Assembly: GCF_038396675.1 (NCBI RefSeq)
Contig: NC_088920.1
Location: forward strand, 65,789,501-65,853,500
From: Hydra vulgaris
Lineage: Eukaryota; Cnidaria; Hydrozoa; Anthoathecata; Hydridae
Direction of reading: 5' to 3'
DNA: 64,000 bases
The first letter of the stretch is position 1, and every line of letters begins with the position of its first letter. The translations under genes and the position numbers were made by a program. The notes below the pieces were generated by a model that ran no database searches, had not been told where the DNA came from, and was given only the letters and a program-made list of their open reading frames with translations. Below, in pieces: positions 23,119 to 35,963 of this stretch.

Positions 23119-24945
23119 ATGGGTGGATCGAAAAGAAAAGAAGCGTCAAAAAGGCTATATCAAAATAAAAAATTAAAGTTTCATGGAAACAGATATAAAA
23201 AAAATTGCAATTTTAATGAAACTACTGCTATGCCTTCAGTTGATCAACTTCAGTTGTCAATTGACAACATTCCATGTTCATCATCCTTTAAGAATTTGTT
23301 TAACAAAGAGATTATACAGGATCCTCAAAATATAAGTGAAGACTTTAACTTTATTATGAATTTTATTTTACTGAAAAATGCAATAATGTTTCTCAAATGT
23401 CCAGCATGTGAAGAGTTAGTTAACTTGCAGTTTGATTCTTCAAAAAAATATGGCTTAAGTATTAGACTAAAAATTTGTTGCAATGGTTGTGAATGGGAAA
23501 CTACTTTTTTTTCGTCTACTACTATTGAAAAAAAGAACTGTAATGCAAAACAAAATTATCTAGTTAAAAATAAATGTGTTAGGCGTAAACCGTTTGACAT
23601 AAACACTCGTATAATAGTTGCATTTTGTGAAATGGGTAAAGGACTGTCAGCTATAAAAAACTTCTGTGGAATTATGAATATGCAACCGCCAATGAATAAA
23701 AACAGTTATAATAATACATTGCATATACTGTTGGATGTGTATCAAAGTTTAGTTGATAAAAGCATGAAAAATGCAGCCGATGAATTACGACCTATCAGTG
23801 AAACATCTAAAGATATTGCATGTGGGTTTGATGGATCTTGGCAGAAAAGTGGATATACATCGAACAATGGAGTAGTAACAGCTGTTGCTGTAGAAAATGG
23901 TAAATGTATTGACTTTGAAATTGAAACTAAAACTTGTAAGTTGTGTTCAATATGGGAGTTAAAAAAATACATACATCCTGTTGAATACACTGAGTTTCAT
24001 TATTTACATCATCAAAAGTGTCAAATTAGTCACACTGGTTCAGCTTCTTCTATGGAATCAAGTAGTGGAATAAAAATTTTTTTGCGTTCCAAAAAAAAAA
24101 CAATTTAAGATATACAACATTTCTAGGTGATGGAGATAGCAGTTCCTATGTTAGTGTTGTTGCTGTTAAGCCTTATGGAGATATTACAGAAATTAAAAAA
24201 GTGGAGTGCATTGGGCATATTCAAAAACGTGTTGGTACTGGCTTAAGAAATTAAAAAAAAAATTGTAAAGAAGTTTTATGTGATGGCAAAATGTTAGGAG
24301 GAGATCGTCGCTTAACAGAAAATGTGATAAATACATTGCAAAACTATTATGGCAAGGCAATAAGGCAGAACATTGGAAATTTATATGGAATGAAAAAGAG
24401 TGTTGCAGCTGTACTTTTTCACTGTTCTGAAAATTGTAATGGTGAAACACGCCATCAGTATTGTTTGCGCACCAAAGATTCGTGGTGCAAATTCCAGGCT
24501 AGGCAAACTGACTGGAAAAGTGACATATAAAGAAAATATTTGTATTCCTGCTTCTGTGTGTGATGCTATCAAACCAATATTTATGGACCTTGGTTCCGAT
24601 AAACTTCTTGAAAAGTATTTACACGGTAAAACGCAGAATCCCAATGAGTCGTTTAATCAATTGATATGGAAGCAATGCCCAAAAGATATATCTATTGAAA
24701 GAACTGTTCTAAGTATTGGAGTGGCATCATCTGTGCTAAATTTTAATGATGGTCAACAATTTTTAAACAAGTTGTTTAATGAACTTGGAATGATATTTGG
24801 TATAAATGCGCAAAATTATGTATTGCATAAGGGCACTAAACGAATATCTAAAGCAGAAAAGCAATGTACCCCTAAAGTAAAATCTAGAAGAAAAAAATTA
24901 GGAGCAATACGAAAAGGTTTTTGTTATCAAAATGAAACATTGTAA
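23119..24945 (+). pseudogene. Phantom/Mutator-type transposase (two to three frameshifts)
   Basis: The first frame, 23119-24108, carries a basic N terminus (GGSKRKEASKRLYQNKK), a zinc-binding CPACEELV...CCNGC region, the catalytic-type block ACGFDGSWQKSGYTSNNGV and HQKCQISHTGSASSME. The reading continues in another frame with FLGDGDSSSYVSVV and VECIGHIQKRVG (24122-24245), then MLGGDRRLTENVINTLQNYYG (24291-24350), and from 24400 in a third frame NPNESFNQLIWKQCPK to the end. These blocks define the Mutator/Phantom transposase family found in many invertebrates. The protein cuts DNA at long terminal inverted repeats. The shifts sit in A-runs near 24090 and near 24500. The coding sequence is otherwise well kept, so the element is fairly young. 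Confidence 0.8.
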
Positions 24946-25495
24946 GGTGTGACGTATAAAAGTGGAGAACTTTGAACTAACGTTTTTTACTTTTTTTTTT
25001 TAAATTGCGTTTTTTTCAAAGTCATGTTTTTTGGCTGGCGACAGAAATATTTTCAAAACTAATAATCAAAATTACTTGAAATTCGGCACACCTATTTACT
25101 ATATTAGTGTCTACAACATACACTAGAATAATCTTGAGTGCTTTTTTGGTTTGGTAATTTTCAAAGATTTTGTGCCATCATTTACCCCCAAAATTACCTT
25201 AATTCACATAAATGCAAATATTTTGTTATTTTTTAGACCCAATTTAAATCTTTTAGTCCACGACACAATCCACATGTAATATATCACCAGCTAAAATTCC
25301 AAATAAAAAAATATATCGGTTGCTGAAAAATCTCTGTCGCCCTCTACCCCATTTTTGGGCCTTTAGCAAATAATAAATTATTTTATATTAATTTTTTTGT
25401 GTTATTTTTTTTAGCTATTTAATGGTGTATTAAACATTGTAGAAAAAAAAATATGTAAAAGCTGAATATATATATTTTTTCTCTCTTAACTGTAC
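24946..25495. other. 3' noncoding part of the Mutator-like element
   Basis: AT-rich with no coding signal, between the transposase stop and the right inverted repeat. Confidence 0.5.
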
Positions 25496-25552
25496 TGCCA
25501 CCTTGAATAAACTGTCAACACCCACGGGCACTATTTCTAAGTAAATTTAGAC

Positions 25553-26692
25553 TTCAATTACTTTCGACCAACCATTGTGGGAAAGGGCAATTGAAACTGT
25601 TGTTGAAAAGTCTCTAAATATAGAGTACATCAAGGTGGTTTCCATTCACTGATGTCTTTTGCCAGTAGTATTGGATCTTTTAGGAACAGTTCAGGCTTAG
25701 AGTGTGCTCTTCAAACTGCCTATGGAGAGAACAGTGTGAAAAATATGCTCAACGGCAAAGCAATAGCTAGGGCAACGCGAGGGCATTATTCTTGTTAATG
25801 CTGCTCTCTCTCTCTCTAAAGCTCCAACAATATGCAAATTTGGAATATGGTGAAAAGCAAATTAACACCTGAAGAATTAATCGAGATTAAAAAATTCTGA
25901 AAGCAAATCTCAGAAAAAGAAATTATCTACCTTGATGTTTTTTGTGCAGGTGAAAAACATCCTTGGATGTATCGAAAATTGGCATCTATTGGTTTTCATG
26001 TAATTTGAAGATTGGAGCGTTTTTGGGCTGGGTTGTAGCCTGAACTTGCGATTGAACAGGTATTTACATGCATGTGTTAATGTTCTTTCTTTTCGCTTTA
26101 AAATTTATAGTTGGTTATGCTCAAATAAGTATTGATAGATTTGGTTAGTATTGCTTATTGGTCAGGCTTTAGAATATTATTAGCTATAGAACTAGTTATA
26201 TATTTTAGTGTGTAATCTGTATTCTACCAGGCTCCAGTCTCTATCTACTGGTTTGATTGCATATGAAACAATAAACTGCGACAAAATTAAAAGTGTTGGG
26301 TTCAATTTATAATTAATGTTGGATGGTGTAGGAGTTGTTGAAGCTTTAATAAAGCGAAAGCAGCAAGTAAAGTCTTTTTCTGATCTAAAGAATATTGTTT
26401 GCATCAACATTCAAGAGATCAGCATCAATCCTGCTTTATGTTTTACGCGATTGATGGTGATTGCAGAGCAATGTGATGATATTAAGATCATCACATCGCT
26501 TGCTCATCACATTACTTTGACTACGAATTGATTCCAGTTCCACAGCATTATTTTTAGACGATAACATAAGAATGCCGAACAAAGCATCTCTTATCGAAAC
26601 ATTGTTGGGAAAGGATTTTTCAGTCAATTGATGAACCTGATATTATCGAGGCGAAGCACCACGTAGAGGATGGCGGAGCACTGTTAAGAAAG
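25553..26692 (+). pseudogene. Cnidarian orphan-family protein, upstream exon(s), broken
   Basis: The plus-strand reading in shifting frames gives FDQPLWERAIETVVEKS (25560-25610), GFHSLMSFASSIGS, SGLECALQTAYGENSVKNML and GKAIARATRGH (25640-25785). Further on come RMPNKASLIETLLG (26568-26610) and EDGGALLRK ending at 26692, where AAG meets gtaagt. These blocks follow the order seen in a large, uncharacterised family of cnidarian predicted proteins (FDQPL..., GFH..MSF.GSIG, GKA..RA.RGH). No function is assigned to that family. Several stops and frameshifts make this a pseudogene, or a mobile element of unknown class. Confidence 0.55.
26472..26493. repeat. Small hairpin in the orphan-family exon
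   Basis: gtgatgat and atcatcac flank a 6-nt loop (attaag). Confidence 0.6.
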
Positions 26693-26781
26693 GTAAGTTT
26701 GATTTACTTTTAGTTTTTAGGTATAATTTACAATTATTAATTTTTAAATGGAATTTAAAAACTTTTTTTTATACATATATA

Positions 26782-27091
26782 TTAGGGTGGCTCTTAAAAC
26801 AACATTTTTAAAAAAAACCGAAATTATATAAAAACTTTAAAAATAGAAATCAATTTACAAAAAAAAAAACTTTTTTCTTAAATAAATGCATAAAAACTAT
26901 TGTTTTTAAGCTGAAAATAAAAAAAGTCATTATTTTCAAGTTTAAAAAAAAAGGTTTTTTTAAACATGCTTTTTTTGTAAAGTGATTACTGTTTTTGAAG
27001 TTTTTATATAATTTCGCTTCTTCTGAGTACCAGGTTGACATACTTTAGAAGAACTTTTATTTTCAAAATTTTAGGGACCAGTCAAATTTAT
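26782..27091. mobile_element. Foldback MITE, truncated copy
   Basis: It starts TTAGGGTGGCTCTTAAAACA exactly like 44437-45054, lacks most of the left arm, keeps much of the right arm (gagtaccaggttgacatact) and stops at cagtcaaattt, where (TA)-rich sequence begins. Confidence 0.85.
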
Positions 27092-27312
27092 ATATATGTA
27101 TATGTATATATCAACTATAGTAAATTTATGTGAGCATTTGCTCACTTTATTGCTTATCTAAATTGATATTAATACGGCTTTTTTAGAAAAAGAAAAAGTA
27201 AGCGAAGAATAATGAATGAAAACTGCTTCATCCTCAGTTATTGTAGCATCACTCCACTGCGAGTCAGGCTATTTGTCAGTCAATGTATGTATGACGTCAC
27301 TGCTCACCTAAG

Positions 27313-27313
<1 letters not shown>

Positions 27314-27403
<90 letters not shown>
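27314..27403. repeat. (TA)n microsatellite
   Basis: TA dinucleotides up to the left tip of the mariner element. Confidence 0.95.
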
Positions 27404-28836
<1,433 letters not shown>

Positions 28837-28906
28837 ATAATTAAATACAATTAAATTTAATTTATAAATTAATTTAATTTATAAATTAAATTTACTTCAA
28901 TTTTAG

Positions 28907-29735
28907 ATCGTCTGGAAAAGTGATAAAACTTTTATAAGAATTGTTGATCTGTACAGAAAGTTAAAAAAAGATTGTAGCTTTCGTGAAGTTTGTTAAAGCA
29001 AATTTCACGAAAGCTACATTCGTTTTTGACGGTTATAATAACAGTTGCATGAATGGTTCTCATTCATGCGTTTGGTGGATGTGAAACAACATCAGGTATA
29101 CATGAAAAAGGTAAAGCTTCGACATTACGCCTTCAACAGAAATTAAAAACGATACAAAAATTGTACGACTGCTTCATGAACTTATCTAGTGTGGAAGAGG
29201 AAGTTGTTTATCATACTGTACAACGGAAAAGCTGATGATGCACTTTAAAAAATAAGATACAACACATATATGCAAACGGCTGCATCTTCCTCAGAAATTG
29301 TAAACCGAAACTACTACCTACGAAAAGGGCAGTGGTATGGTATTACAGTTTAAGAGTACGCCTTCAGGTTTGGGAGTGAAAAACGTTGAAGAAGTGTAGC
29401 TTGAATCTGTTGAAATGGGGTTAGAAAATTATAAGTAAAAAATTGGTACCCATTATGACCAACCAGGTATCTATTTTTTTTCTTATGGTGCTCATATTCT
29501 ATACTTAGAGCAAATATACAAAATTATATTAGATGTCACGGCAAATAAATGTCGAAGAGGCTATGTGGATCTAAGCTATGTTCGTGTCGAAAAAATAACA
29601 TTTCTTATGTTTCGGCATGTGGTGATTGCAAAGTTGTTGGTTGTGAAAACACAACTCAAAATGAACTCGACGATATTTATGATGACGACTCACTCGATGA
29701 CGGAAGCGTATTCGATATTATTTCAAGTCTATAAA
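28907..29735 (+). pseudogene. Cnidarian orphan-family protein, downstream exon with CXC-like cysteine cluster
   Basis: After the acceptor the reading is IVWKSDKTFIRIVDLYRKLKKD, then (after a hairpin) ATFVFDGYNN, LIHAFGGCETTSGIHEKGK (29055-29115), LPTKRAVVWYYSLRV (29310-29355), and a cysteine-rich end CGSKLCSCRKNN...SACGDC...GCEN (29560-29655). The last block resembles a Tesmin/CXC-type cluster (CxxxxCxCRK...C..CG.C...C.N). An acidic C terminus (ELDDIYDDDSLDDG) ends at 29735. The order HAF.GC.TTS, LP....A, CXC is characteristic of the same uncharacterised cnidarian family. Stops and shifts make it non-functional as read. Confidence 0.6.
28973..29018. repeat. Inverted-duplication hairpin inside the orphan-family exon
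   Basis: tgtagctttcgtgaa (28973-28987) is exactly complementary to 29004-29018, with further pairing in the 16-nt loop. Removing the extra arm gives the continuous reading CSFREATFVFDGY. Confidence 0.9.
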
Positions 29736-29744
29736 ATATCACTC

Positions 29745-30300
29745 ATATTGATATATATTGAATACATGATAAAAATACATGATAATTTTAAATTTAATCG
29801 TTCAGGTTCACTTTTCTTTTAATCATGACAAATCAAAATAAGATAGACAAATAACAGTCATTAATAACATTTTACAGCTTATAAAAGGCCTAATTCATGC
29901 AATATTGGCTGAAAATCCGCAATTTTAATTATTTTGACCCCCTGAAATTGCATAACAGTTTTAAATTTGGTCGTTGAGGTTCACTTTTCCTTTAATCATT
30001 AAAAATCAGAATAAGATAGCCTAATAACAATTATTATTAACATTTTACTGCCTAATTTGTGCAAAATTGGCTAAAAATCCAAAAATTTTAATTAATTTTA
30101 CCCCCTAAAAACAAATAACAGTGTTAAATTTTAAACTTGAGGTTCACTTTTCTTTTAATCATGACAAATCTGAAAAATTTTTTCAGATAACAGTCATTAA
30201 TAACATTTTACAACCTATAAAAAGTCAAATTTAGACAAAATTGACTATTTTAAATTTTTTTTTTTGACCTCCCTGATATTATTTTTTCTATAAAAATTTT
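29745..30300. repeat. Three tandem copies, about 165-175 bp
   Basis: The word ggttcacttttc recurs at 29805, 29978 and 30141, each followed by tttaatcat and, further on, by taacattttac and a tgacccccct-like or taccccct block. The copies differ by substitutions and indels. No coding capacity. Confidence 0.8.
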
Positions 30301-30799
30301 TTATTTTTGTTAACTTACGTTTATATTTGATAAATGTAAATTTAAATGAGATCAATTCAGTAAATTAAAAGTTCATATTTTTAATTTGAATAGAGGTGCT
30401 TTTTTAGGATTTCCTTTGAAAACCATATGTTTTTGAAATTTATTGTACTAGGTACCTCACTCCGACATCAGATTGTGAGAAATGTTCAAGGGGTATGCAG
30501 GTGGGGTTTTGGATTACAACAATTGAAGGGCAGTAGAGACTTTTAGGCTAAAGACTGCTTCTGCACTAATTAGTTTCCACTTCGACCCTCTATTTACTAA
30601 ACTACACCTGAAATGAACCAGTAGCACAAAACCGAAATACAACTGACCGTTGTTGTACTGGTGAAATGTATTTATATAGTAAAAAAATAATGGTTCATTA
30701 GTAATTTGCTCATGAAATGAGTAAATTGAAGAAAATTCTTTATAACTTTTTACGACATATTTACAAAATGATAATGGCGATTGCTTTTTTTATTTCTAG
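30301..30799. other. Noncoding sequence
   Basis: No feature recognised between the tandem repeats and LINE A. Confidence 0.4.
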
Positions 30800-31076
30800 T
30801 TTGCTTTTAAGACTGGTTTTACTGAACTTCAAAAACTCCTAAGCTATAAAGATAAGATTGATATAACGAAGAGATCTCTAAGGCTTAAAAGAATGAACAT
30901 TTACATCAACGAAGATTTCTGTTACGAAACTGTTCAAATACGAAAAGATTTAAGAGATAAAATGTTAAGAGAAAGAAAACAATGAAAATATGCGTTTATC
31001 TCCTACGACAAACTTATCATTCGTGAATGGGCAGGAAAGAAAGTTGACGCAAAAAATCGCCAAGTATAAATTAGTT
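30800..31076 (+). pseudogene. LINE A ORF1, C-terminal fragment
   Basis: FAFKTGFTELQKLLSYKDKI through INEDFCYETVQIRKDLRDKM matches the C-terminal part of LINE B ORF1 (VNEDFNERTIEIR). ORF1 proteins of this L1-ORF1-like type bind RNA and act as chaperones. A stop follows KQ near 30984. The N terminus and coiled coil are missing. Confidence 0.65.
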
Positions 31077-31237
31077 TTTTGCTTTTTATTTTTTGATACT
31101 TGATATTTTATGGGATATTTTTAATTTTTTTATCCTTCAAATTATTAACTTGATATTTTTAGTGAATGTAACATTTACATTTGTCTCATGCCTAAATTCT
31201 TACCGAAATTCTTTTAGTTCTATATTTAAAAACTATA

Positions 31238-32230
31238 AAATGGACTCAAAACGTGAAAACAATTTTGAGTTTAATTCTTTTGACTTTTTTCAAACAATAA
31301 ACAATGAAACTGATTCAATTTGTTTTAGTAAAGCAGATGCTTTGTTTAACAATTGTTCTTATTTCTGTAACAATGAACTAAAATAAATTTCTTGAACGAG
31401 ATCGCTTAAATGTGATACATTTTAACATAAGAAGTTTAAAAAAGAATTTTAAGAATAATATTGAGGAAACTTTAAATATTTTCAACGTTATATGCCTAAC
31501 AGAAACTTGGTGTAGTTCTGATGAGGCTTTATCTAACTCGAATCTTCACCTGCCAGGTTTTAATCCTGTAGCGCAATCTATAGATTGTGCTACAGGATTA
31601 AAACCTAATCTAAATAAAAGATTAAAACACAATCTAAAGATTGTGTTACAGGATTAAAACCACGTAAAACAAAAAAACGAGGCGGTGGAGTACTTTTTTA
31701 TGTAAGTGAAAGAATGCATTTTATAAATAGGCCTGACATGAGTATTTTTGATGCCGATAAAGAAGTTTTAACAATTGAAATTTTAGCCAAAAAAACTAAA
31801 AATATACTTTTAAGTTGCTGCTATCGTCCACCATCTGGTGAAATAAATAGTTTCAAGTTCTTTTTAATTACTGATCTTATAAAAAAAATGTACAATAGAA
31901 AAGAAATTAAATTACTTAATTGGTGACATACATTTAGACGCATTAAAATATCACGTAAATTCCAAAATCAATAGTTTTTATAACGGTTTATTTAAAAATG
32001 GTGCAATTCCGCTAATCAATAAACCAACAAGAGTAACTTTAAAGTCAGTATCCTTAATAGATAATATTATGACAACAGACACTTTTAATGAATCTCTTAA
32101 AAAAAGGTTAATTAAAAATGATGTTTCAGATCATTTTCCTATCTTCTTGTCAATAAATACTGATATTGAACAATTACAAATAAAAAAACAAGTTATCCTA
32201 AAACGCTGTTTCAGTGAAGTAAATATTGCA
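31238..32230 (+). pseudogene. LINE A ORF2, APE endonuclease domain
   Basis: The ATG at 31240 begins the ORF2 N terminus (ENNFEFNSFDFFQTINN), followed by VIHFNIRSLKKNF (31411-31449), VICLTETWC with the catalytic Glu, GVLFYVSERM, SCCYRPPSGEI, then GDIHLDALKYHVNS, NKPTRVT, SLIDNI and NDVSDHFPIF (the SDH active-site motif, about 32120-32150). APE endonuclease nicks the target for reverse transcription. A complex inverted duplication at 31556-31645 and several frameshifts break the frame. Confidence 0.8.
31556..31645. repeat. Inverted duplication in LINE A endonuclease
   Basis: 31556-31580 and 31581-31605 are complementary over 25 bp with one mismatch and no loop. A further copy of the arm (acacaatct...agattgtgttacaggatta) follows at 31627-31658. 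The duplication replaces the expected continuation after LPGFNPVAQ. Confidence 0.9.
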
Positions 32231-32625
32231 TAATTTAATGAACAAAATCATTACTACATTGGAAACATATAAATTTTTCGTCGGAAGCAAATGTAGTTTA
32301 TGACTCATTCTTTAGAACATTCTATTAAGTTTATGATGCAAACTTTCCACAATACTAAGTTAACTTAAACAAAAAAAGCTTAAAGTCACCATGGATTACT
32401 AAAGAACTCAGGAAATCTTCCAAAGTTAAACAAAAATTGTATATAAAGTATTTAAAAACAGATAAAAATAAGGAAATTTATAAAAATTATGTAAAGCTTT
32501 TTGAAAGTCAAAAAAAAAAACCTAAAAAAAAAATACTATTCAAACTTATTAGAGAAGTTTAAGAATAATGCTAAACACACATGGCAAATTTTAAATAAAA
32601 TCACTGGCAATCAAAAAATTAAAAC

Positions 32626-34360
32626 ATGCAACTAACCAAAGTTTATTTAAACAATGATGATTTTTTATATAATCCTAAAGATATAGCAAATCAAATAAGT
32701 AACTTTTTTGTAACTATTGGTCCAAACTCAGCAAAAAGTATTCCAATTATAACTAACTCAAGAAATGATTTAAATCTTCCGATAATTTCTATACTTAATA
32801 ACTTTTAACTTTCCATTAAAGAGTTTGAATTTGCTTACAAAATGCTAAAAATCAATAAAGCGATGGGCCCAGGTTAAATAAATGGTAACATTTCAACTAA
32901 AGATAGCCAAAGTTACACCAATATTTAAAGGGAGGGGGGGGGGTATTATCAAATATAACTAATTATCGTTCAATTTCTGTACTTTCTGGTTTTTCAAAGA
33001 TTTTTGAAAGGATCCTTTACAATAAAATTTATGATCATCTTTCTACAAAAAAAGTACTAAATACAACCCAATATTGGTTTAAAAAAAATAATTTCACTGA
33101 ACACGCAGTGCTTCATTTGACTAAAAAACTAAGAAATTATGGAATCGGGGTAATTTTCTAAAATTACTTAAGAGCAATTTAAGCGATTGTAAACAGTATG
33201 TGCAAATTGATGTATCCTCTTCAACAAATTTAGAAGATATAACATGTGGTGTCCCCCAAGAGTCTATACTAGGACCACTTCTTTTTTTCATTTATATTAA
33301 TGATCTTTAAAATGCCTCAAATTTAAAAACAATAATGTTTGCTGATGACACAGACTTTTTTCTGTCTAGCAATAATATCATAACACTATTTAACAACATG
33401 AACATAGAGCTGATTAAAATTTCAAAATGGTTTAAGCCAAATAAGTTATCAATTAGCATAAAAAAAATTAAATGGACTCTATTTCATCCAAAATCCAAAA
33501 AATATCTTTTGCCAAATGATATGCCTCAAACATATATAGATAATATTCAAATAAAACAATCAAAAGTTATACTTTTTCTTGGTCTTTTTATCGATGAAAA
33601 CCTTACGTGGAAAAATCATATTGAAACATATAATAATAAAAATTAATTCATGATTTTATAATATTAAAAATTAAATTTTCCCGTGCTTTTAGAAGAATTT
33701 GTAGTAATAAGCGCTTCTTGTTATTTTTTAATAATAGATGTTATATCTATTTTTTTTTACCAATTTTACGTTTGTTTATTTTATATAATTTTAAACTATA
33801 GAAAGTGCTTATTTTTAAATAAAATTTTATATCTACGGAATTTATCAAGGGGCTTGGCGATAAGACATATTAGTCTTCTTCTCGCCCCTGCTACATATAT
33901 ATCTTGTTATTAACATTCGGTTTGTATATATTTAAACAGCAAAAAAAAAAAATAAAAAAAAAAAAAAAAAAACCTTGCGCAACAAAGTTTCAAAAAATAT
34001 TGGAGTATTATATAAAGCGAGAAGTTTTGTAAATAGACACGCATTAATTCAACTATATTACTCACTTATTCAATACCATCTAAATTATTCAAATATCGCA
34101 TGGGGTAGTGCTAAAAAAAGTCAATTAGATCCTCTTTATTGGCAACAGGAGCATCTTTCACGACTAATAAACTTTAAAGATCGTTTTACTCATGCAAAAC
34201 CACTTTTATTCGTTCTTTGCTTTATATTTAAATGTAAGATAAACTTAACTCCTATACCTTTTCAAAATTTAAATGCGATAAAGCCCAAAAACAAATATGA
34301 TCTAAGAAATGACAATTTCATTTATCAACATTATTCGCATACAAATTTTGGTAGATAAGA
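32626..34360 (+). pseudogene. LINE A reverse transcriptase, interrupted
   Basis: Fragments in order: DIANQISNFFVTIG, FEFAYKMLKINKAMGPG, a short TNYRSISVLS-like block near 32965, then GVPQESILGPLLF (33249-33290), MFADDTDFF with the catalytic FADD (33335), LGLFIDENLTWKNHIE (33570-33620), and after an insertion VSKNIGVLYKARSFVN, SNIAWGSAKKSQLDPLYWQQE and NFKDRFTHAKPLL (33985-34205). Many stops. The FADD core is intact, but the gene cannot be translated. Confidence 0.8.
33650..33975 (+). mobile_element. 5'-truncated LINE 3' end inserted in LINE A
   Basis: About 320 bp separate the codons for KNHIETYNNK from those for NKVSKNIG. The insert ends in a long A-run (33942-33972), preceded by ggggcttggcgataagac and gtcttcttctcgcccc, a complementary pair (33850-33891) forming a 3' stem-loop of the kind used for RT recognition in several LINE clades. 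Confidence 0.65.
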
Positions 34361-34391
34361 TATAAGAGACAAAGGTCTCTTATATCTTATC
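34354..34391. repeat. Perfect hairpin in LINE A, 16-bp arms
   Basis: gataagatataagaga (34354-34369) is exactly complementary to 34376-34391 with a 6-nt loop. It interrupts the coding block NFGRY...RGAFLWNQ. Confidence 0.9.
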
Positions 34392-34420
34392 GCGGAGCTT
34401 TTTTGTGGAACCAAATAGTT

Positions 34421-35107
34421 TTATAAAATTTTGATTTTTCCCAAAGTTGGAATTTTTCTTCTTTCAAAAACAAACTGAAAAAAATTATTTTCTCAATAGA
34501 AAATATTTTCGAGGTCTTCTGATCTCGTTTCTCTTTTATAAATGTTATCTAAATGTAATTTAAAATATTTGATTTTATTTTTTATTGTTTTGTTAAACGG
34601 TGATTTAAAATTGAAATACCTTCGTTTATTTGTATGAAGGTTCTTAAACGGTATTTACTAATTTAAAACATTGGATTTGATTTTTTATTTTTTTATTAAA
34701 CGGTGTTTTATAATTGAGATACCTTATTTTATTTATATGGTTTTCTTAAACGGTATTTACTTTTCATTTTGTATTTTTTTGAAATAATTGGTTTATCATT
34801 TTTGTATTGTTAAACGGTTCTCAGTGACAGGATCATACGATCCTCTTCGAATTTCCGTTTTCTTCTTATATTATGTACCAACGACATTTTTACCAGAAAA
34901 AATTATAAAATGAACAGAAAAAAAAAGTTTGACTTCAAATTTCAAGTTCGCTTCTTGCATTCCACTCTAAATGCCTACTAACGTTATTGTTTTATTTTTT
35001 TTAAGAATTATAAAAAAATTCATAAAAGTTATTACTTTCAAAAAACGTTTACAAAGAGTTTATAACTTTTTTTTAATTGCGTTTTTCTTAAAATACGTAA
35101 TTAACAT
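34421..35107. other. AT-rich noncoding sequence
   Basis: A degenerate word (ttaaacggt) recurs about five times between 34590 and 34820. Otherwise nothing recognised. Confidence 0.4.
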
Positions 35108-35963
35108 CTTATGGCCAATGCCGGATTAACCCCGGGTTCCTGGTAGTCTAGGCGCCCGGCCCCCAGAAATTAGGGTACCAGCTGGGCCTCCGATTTTTAA
35201 CGTATATATTATTTTCTATATTATATATGACTTGACATTATAAATTATTTTCATTCAAATAGCAAGATTGAAGTAGTTTTTAGTGGCAGTGACAAATTTA
35301 AAACAAATTTTTTTCCCCCAATCATAGACAATTTGAAAATGTGTTTGATTGTGTTTTGAAAGGCTTTTTGCTTACGTGTCTGCAGAGAGAAAGTATGATT
35401 TTCTAACTAGTTTTCAGACCTTGACCGTTCCTGCCATTATTGCTGCTGCCAAATTCTTATGTACTATTAATCCTTCAGACTTAGAAACACAATTCCCTGA
35501 TAAAATTATCCAGTTTTCCAAGTTCATGGCAAATGAGAAGAATATATCAGCAGTTGATTGTTTACAAGCAATTCGTAGGAACAAGTTAGAATCAGTTTTT
35601 CCCAATCTTAACATCACATATCTGATTTTTCTTACCCTTCCCATAACGAATTGTAGTGTAGAAAAAGCATTTTCAAAAATGGCAATACTTAAAAATGACC
35701 TCCGTTCTTCAATGTTAAATGATCGTTTAAAAACTCTTTGTTTAAGGACAATTGAAAGAGCACTGTTAAAAAAAGAATAAACTTTCAAGATGCTGTATTT
35801 AATTTTGCAAATGTAAAGTTTGCAAATGTAAAGTTTTTCTGTAAACAAAAAAGTAATCTTGTGCTTTTTGCATTCATTTTTAAATACATTTTTTAGGAAT
35901 GAAGCCCCAAATATTTTTTTGGCTCCCGGCCTCCAAGACCCTTAATCCGGCCTTACTTACGAC
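35108..35963 (+). mobile_element. hAT element, internally deleted, 840 bp
   Basis: The ends CAATGCCGGATTAA (35116) and TAAGGCCGGATTAA (read inward from 35955) are inverted repeats. They are flanked by 8-bp direct repeats differing at 2 positions (cttatggc 35108-35115, cttacgac 35956-35963). Only the C-terminal end of the transposase remains inside. Confidence 0.85.
35349..35780 (+). pseudogene. hAT transposase C terminus with dimerisation domain
   Basis: A 143-codon open stretch ends in FPNLNITYLIFLTLPITNCS, VEKAFSKMAILKN, LRSSMLNDRL and LCLRTIERALLKK, the hAT-family dimerisation domain (usual form: P...FLTLP.TNCS.ER.FS....IKN.LRS.M...RL). The frame is open and ends at 35780, but the BED finger and the RNase H core are absent, so the element is non-autonomous. 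The kept domain could only mediate dimerisation if expressed. Confidence 0.85.

Larger units (their letters stand above)
14774..25551 (+). mobile_element. Phantom/Mutator-like element with two nested TTAA insertions
   Basis: A 56-bp sequence (tctaaatttac, agaaatagtgcc, gttgacagtttatt, aaggtgg) lies at 14774-14822 continuing at 20412, and in inverted orientation at 25496-25551. The left copy is cut at its TTAA by the 5.6-kb element 14823-20407. Between the ends lie a piggyBac (20741-23033) and a Mutator-type transposase gene (23119-24945). I infer that the inverted pair are the ends, or parts of the ends, of one Mutator-like element. A 9-11-bp target duplication, expected for Mutators, was not found, so the true tips are uncertain. 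Confidence 0.6.
30800..34420 (+). mobile_element. CR1/L2-like LINE A (decayed, near full coding span)
   Basis: In order: the C-terminal end of ORF1, an APE endonuclease, an RT, and a C-terminal region. The same family as LINE B (52277-59338), by co-linear blocks such as VIHFNIRSLKKNF, SLIDNI and KNHI. It has an inserted A-tailed LINE 3' end at 33650-33975 and two inverted-duplication hairpins. Confidence 0.85.

Noticed and set aside
23742-23990. Minus-strand ORFs overlapping the Mutator transposase (also 24193-24450, 24381-24644)
   Set aside because: Antisense shadows of a clearly conserved plus-strand coding region.
33683-33913. 76-codon plus-strand ORF
   Set aside because: It is translation of the AT-rich LINE 3' insert; no conserved residues.
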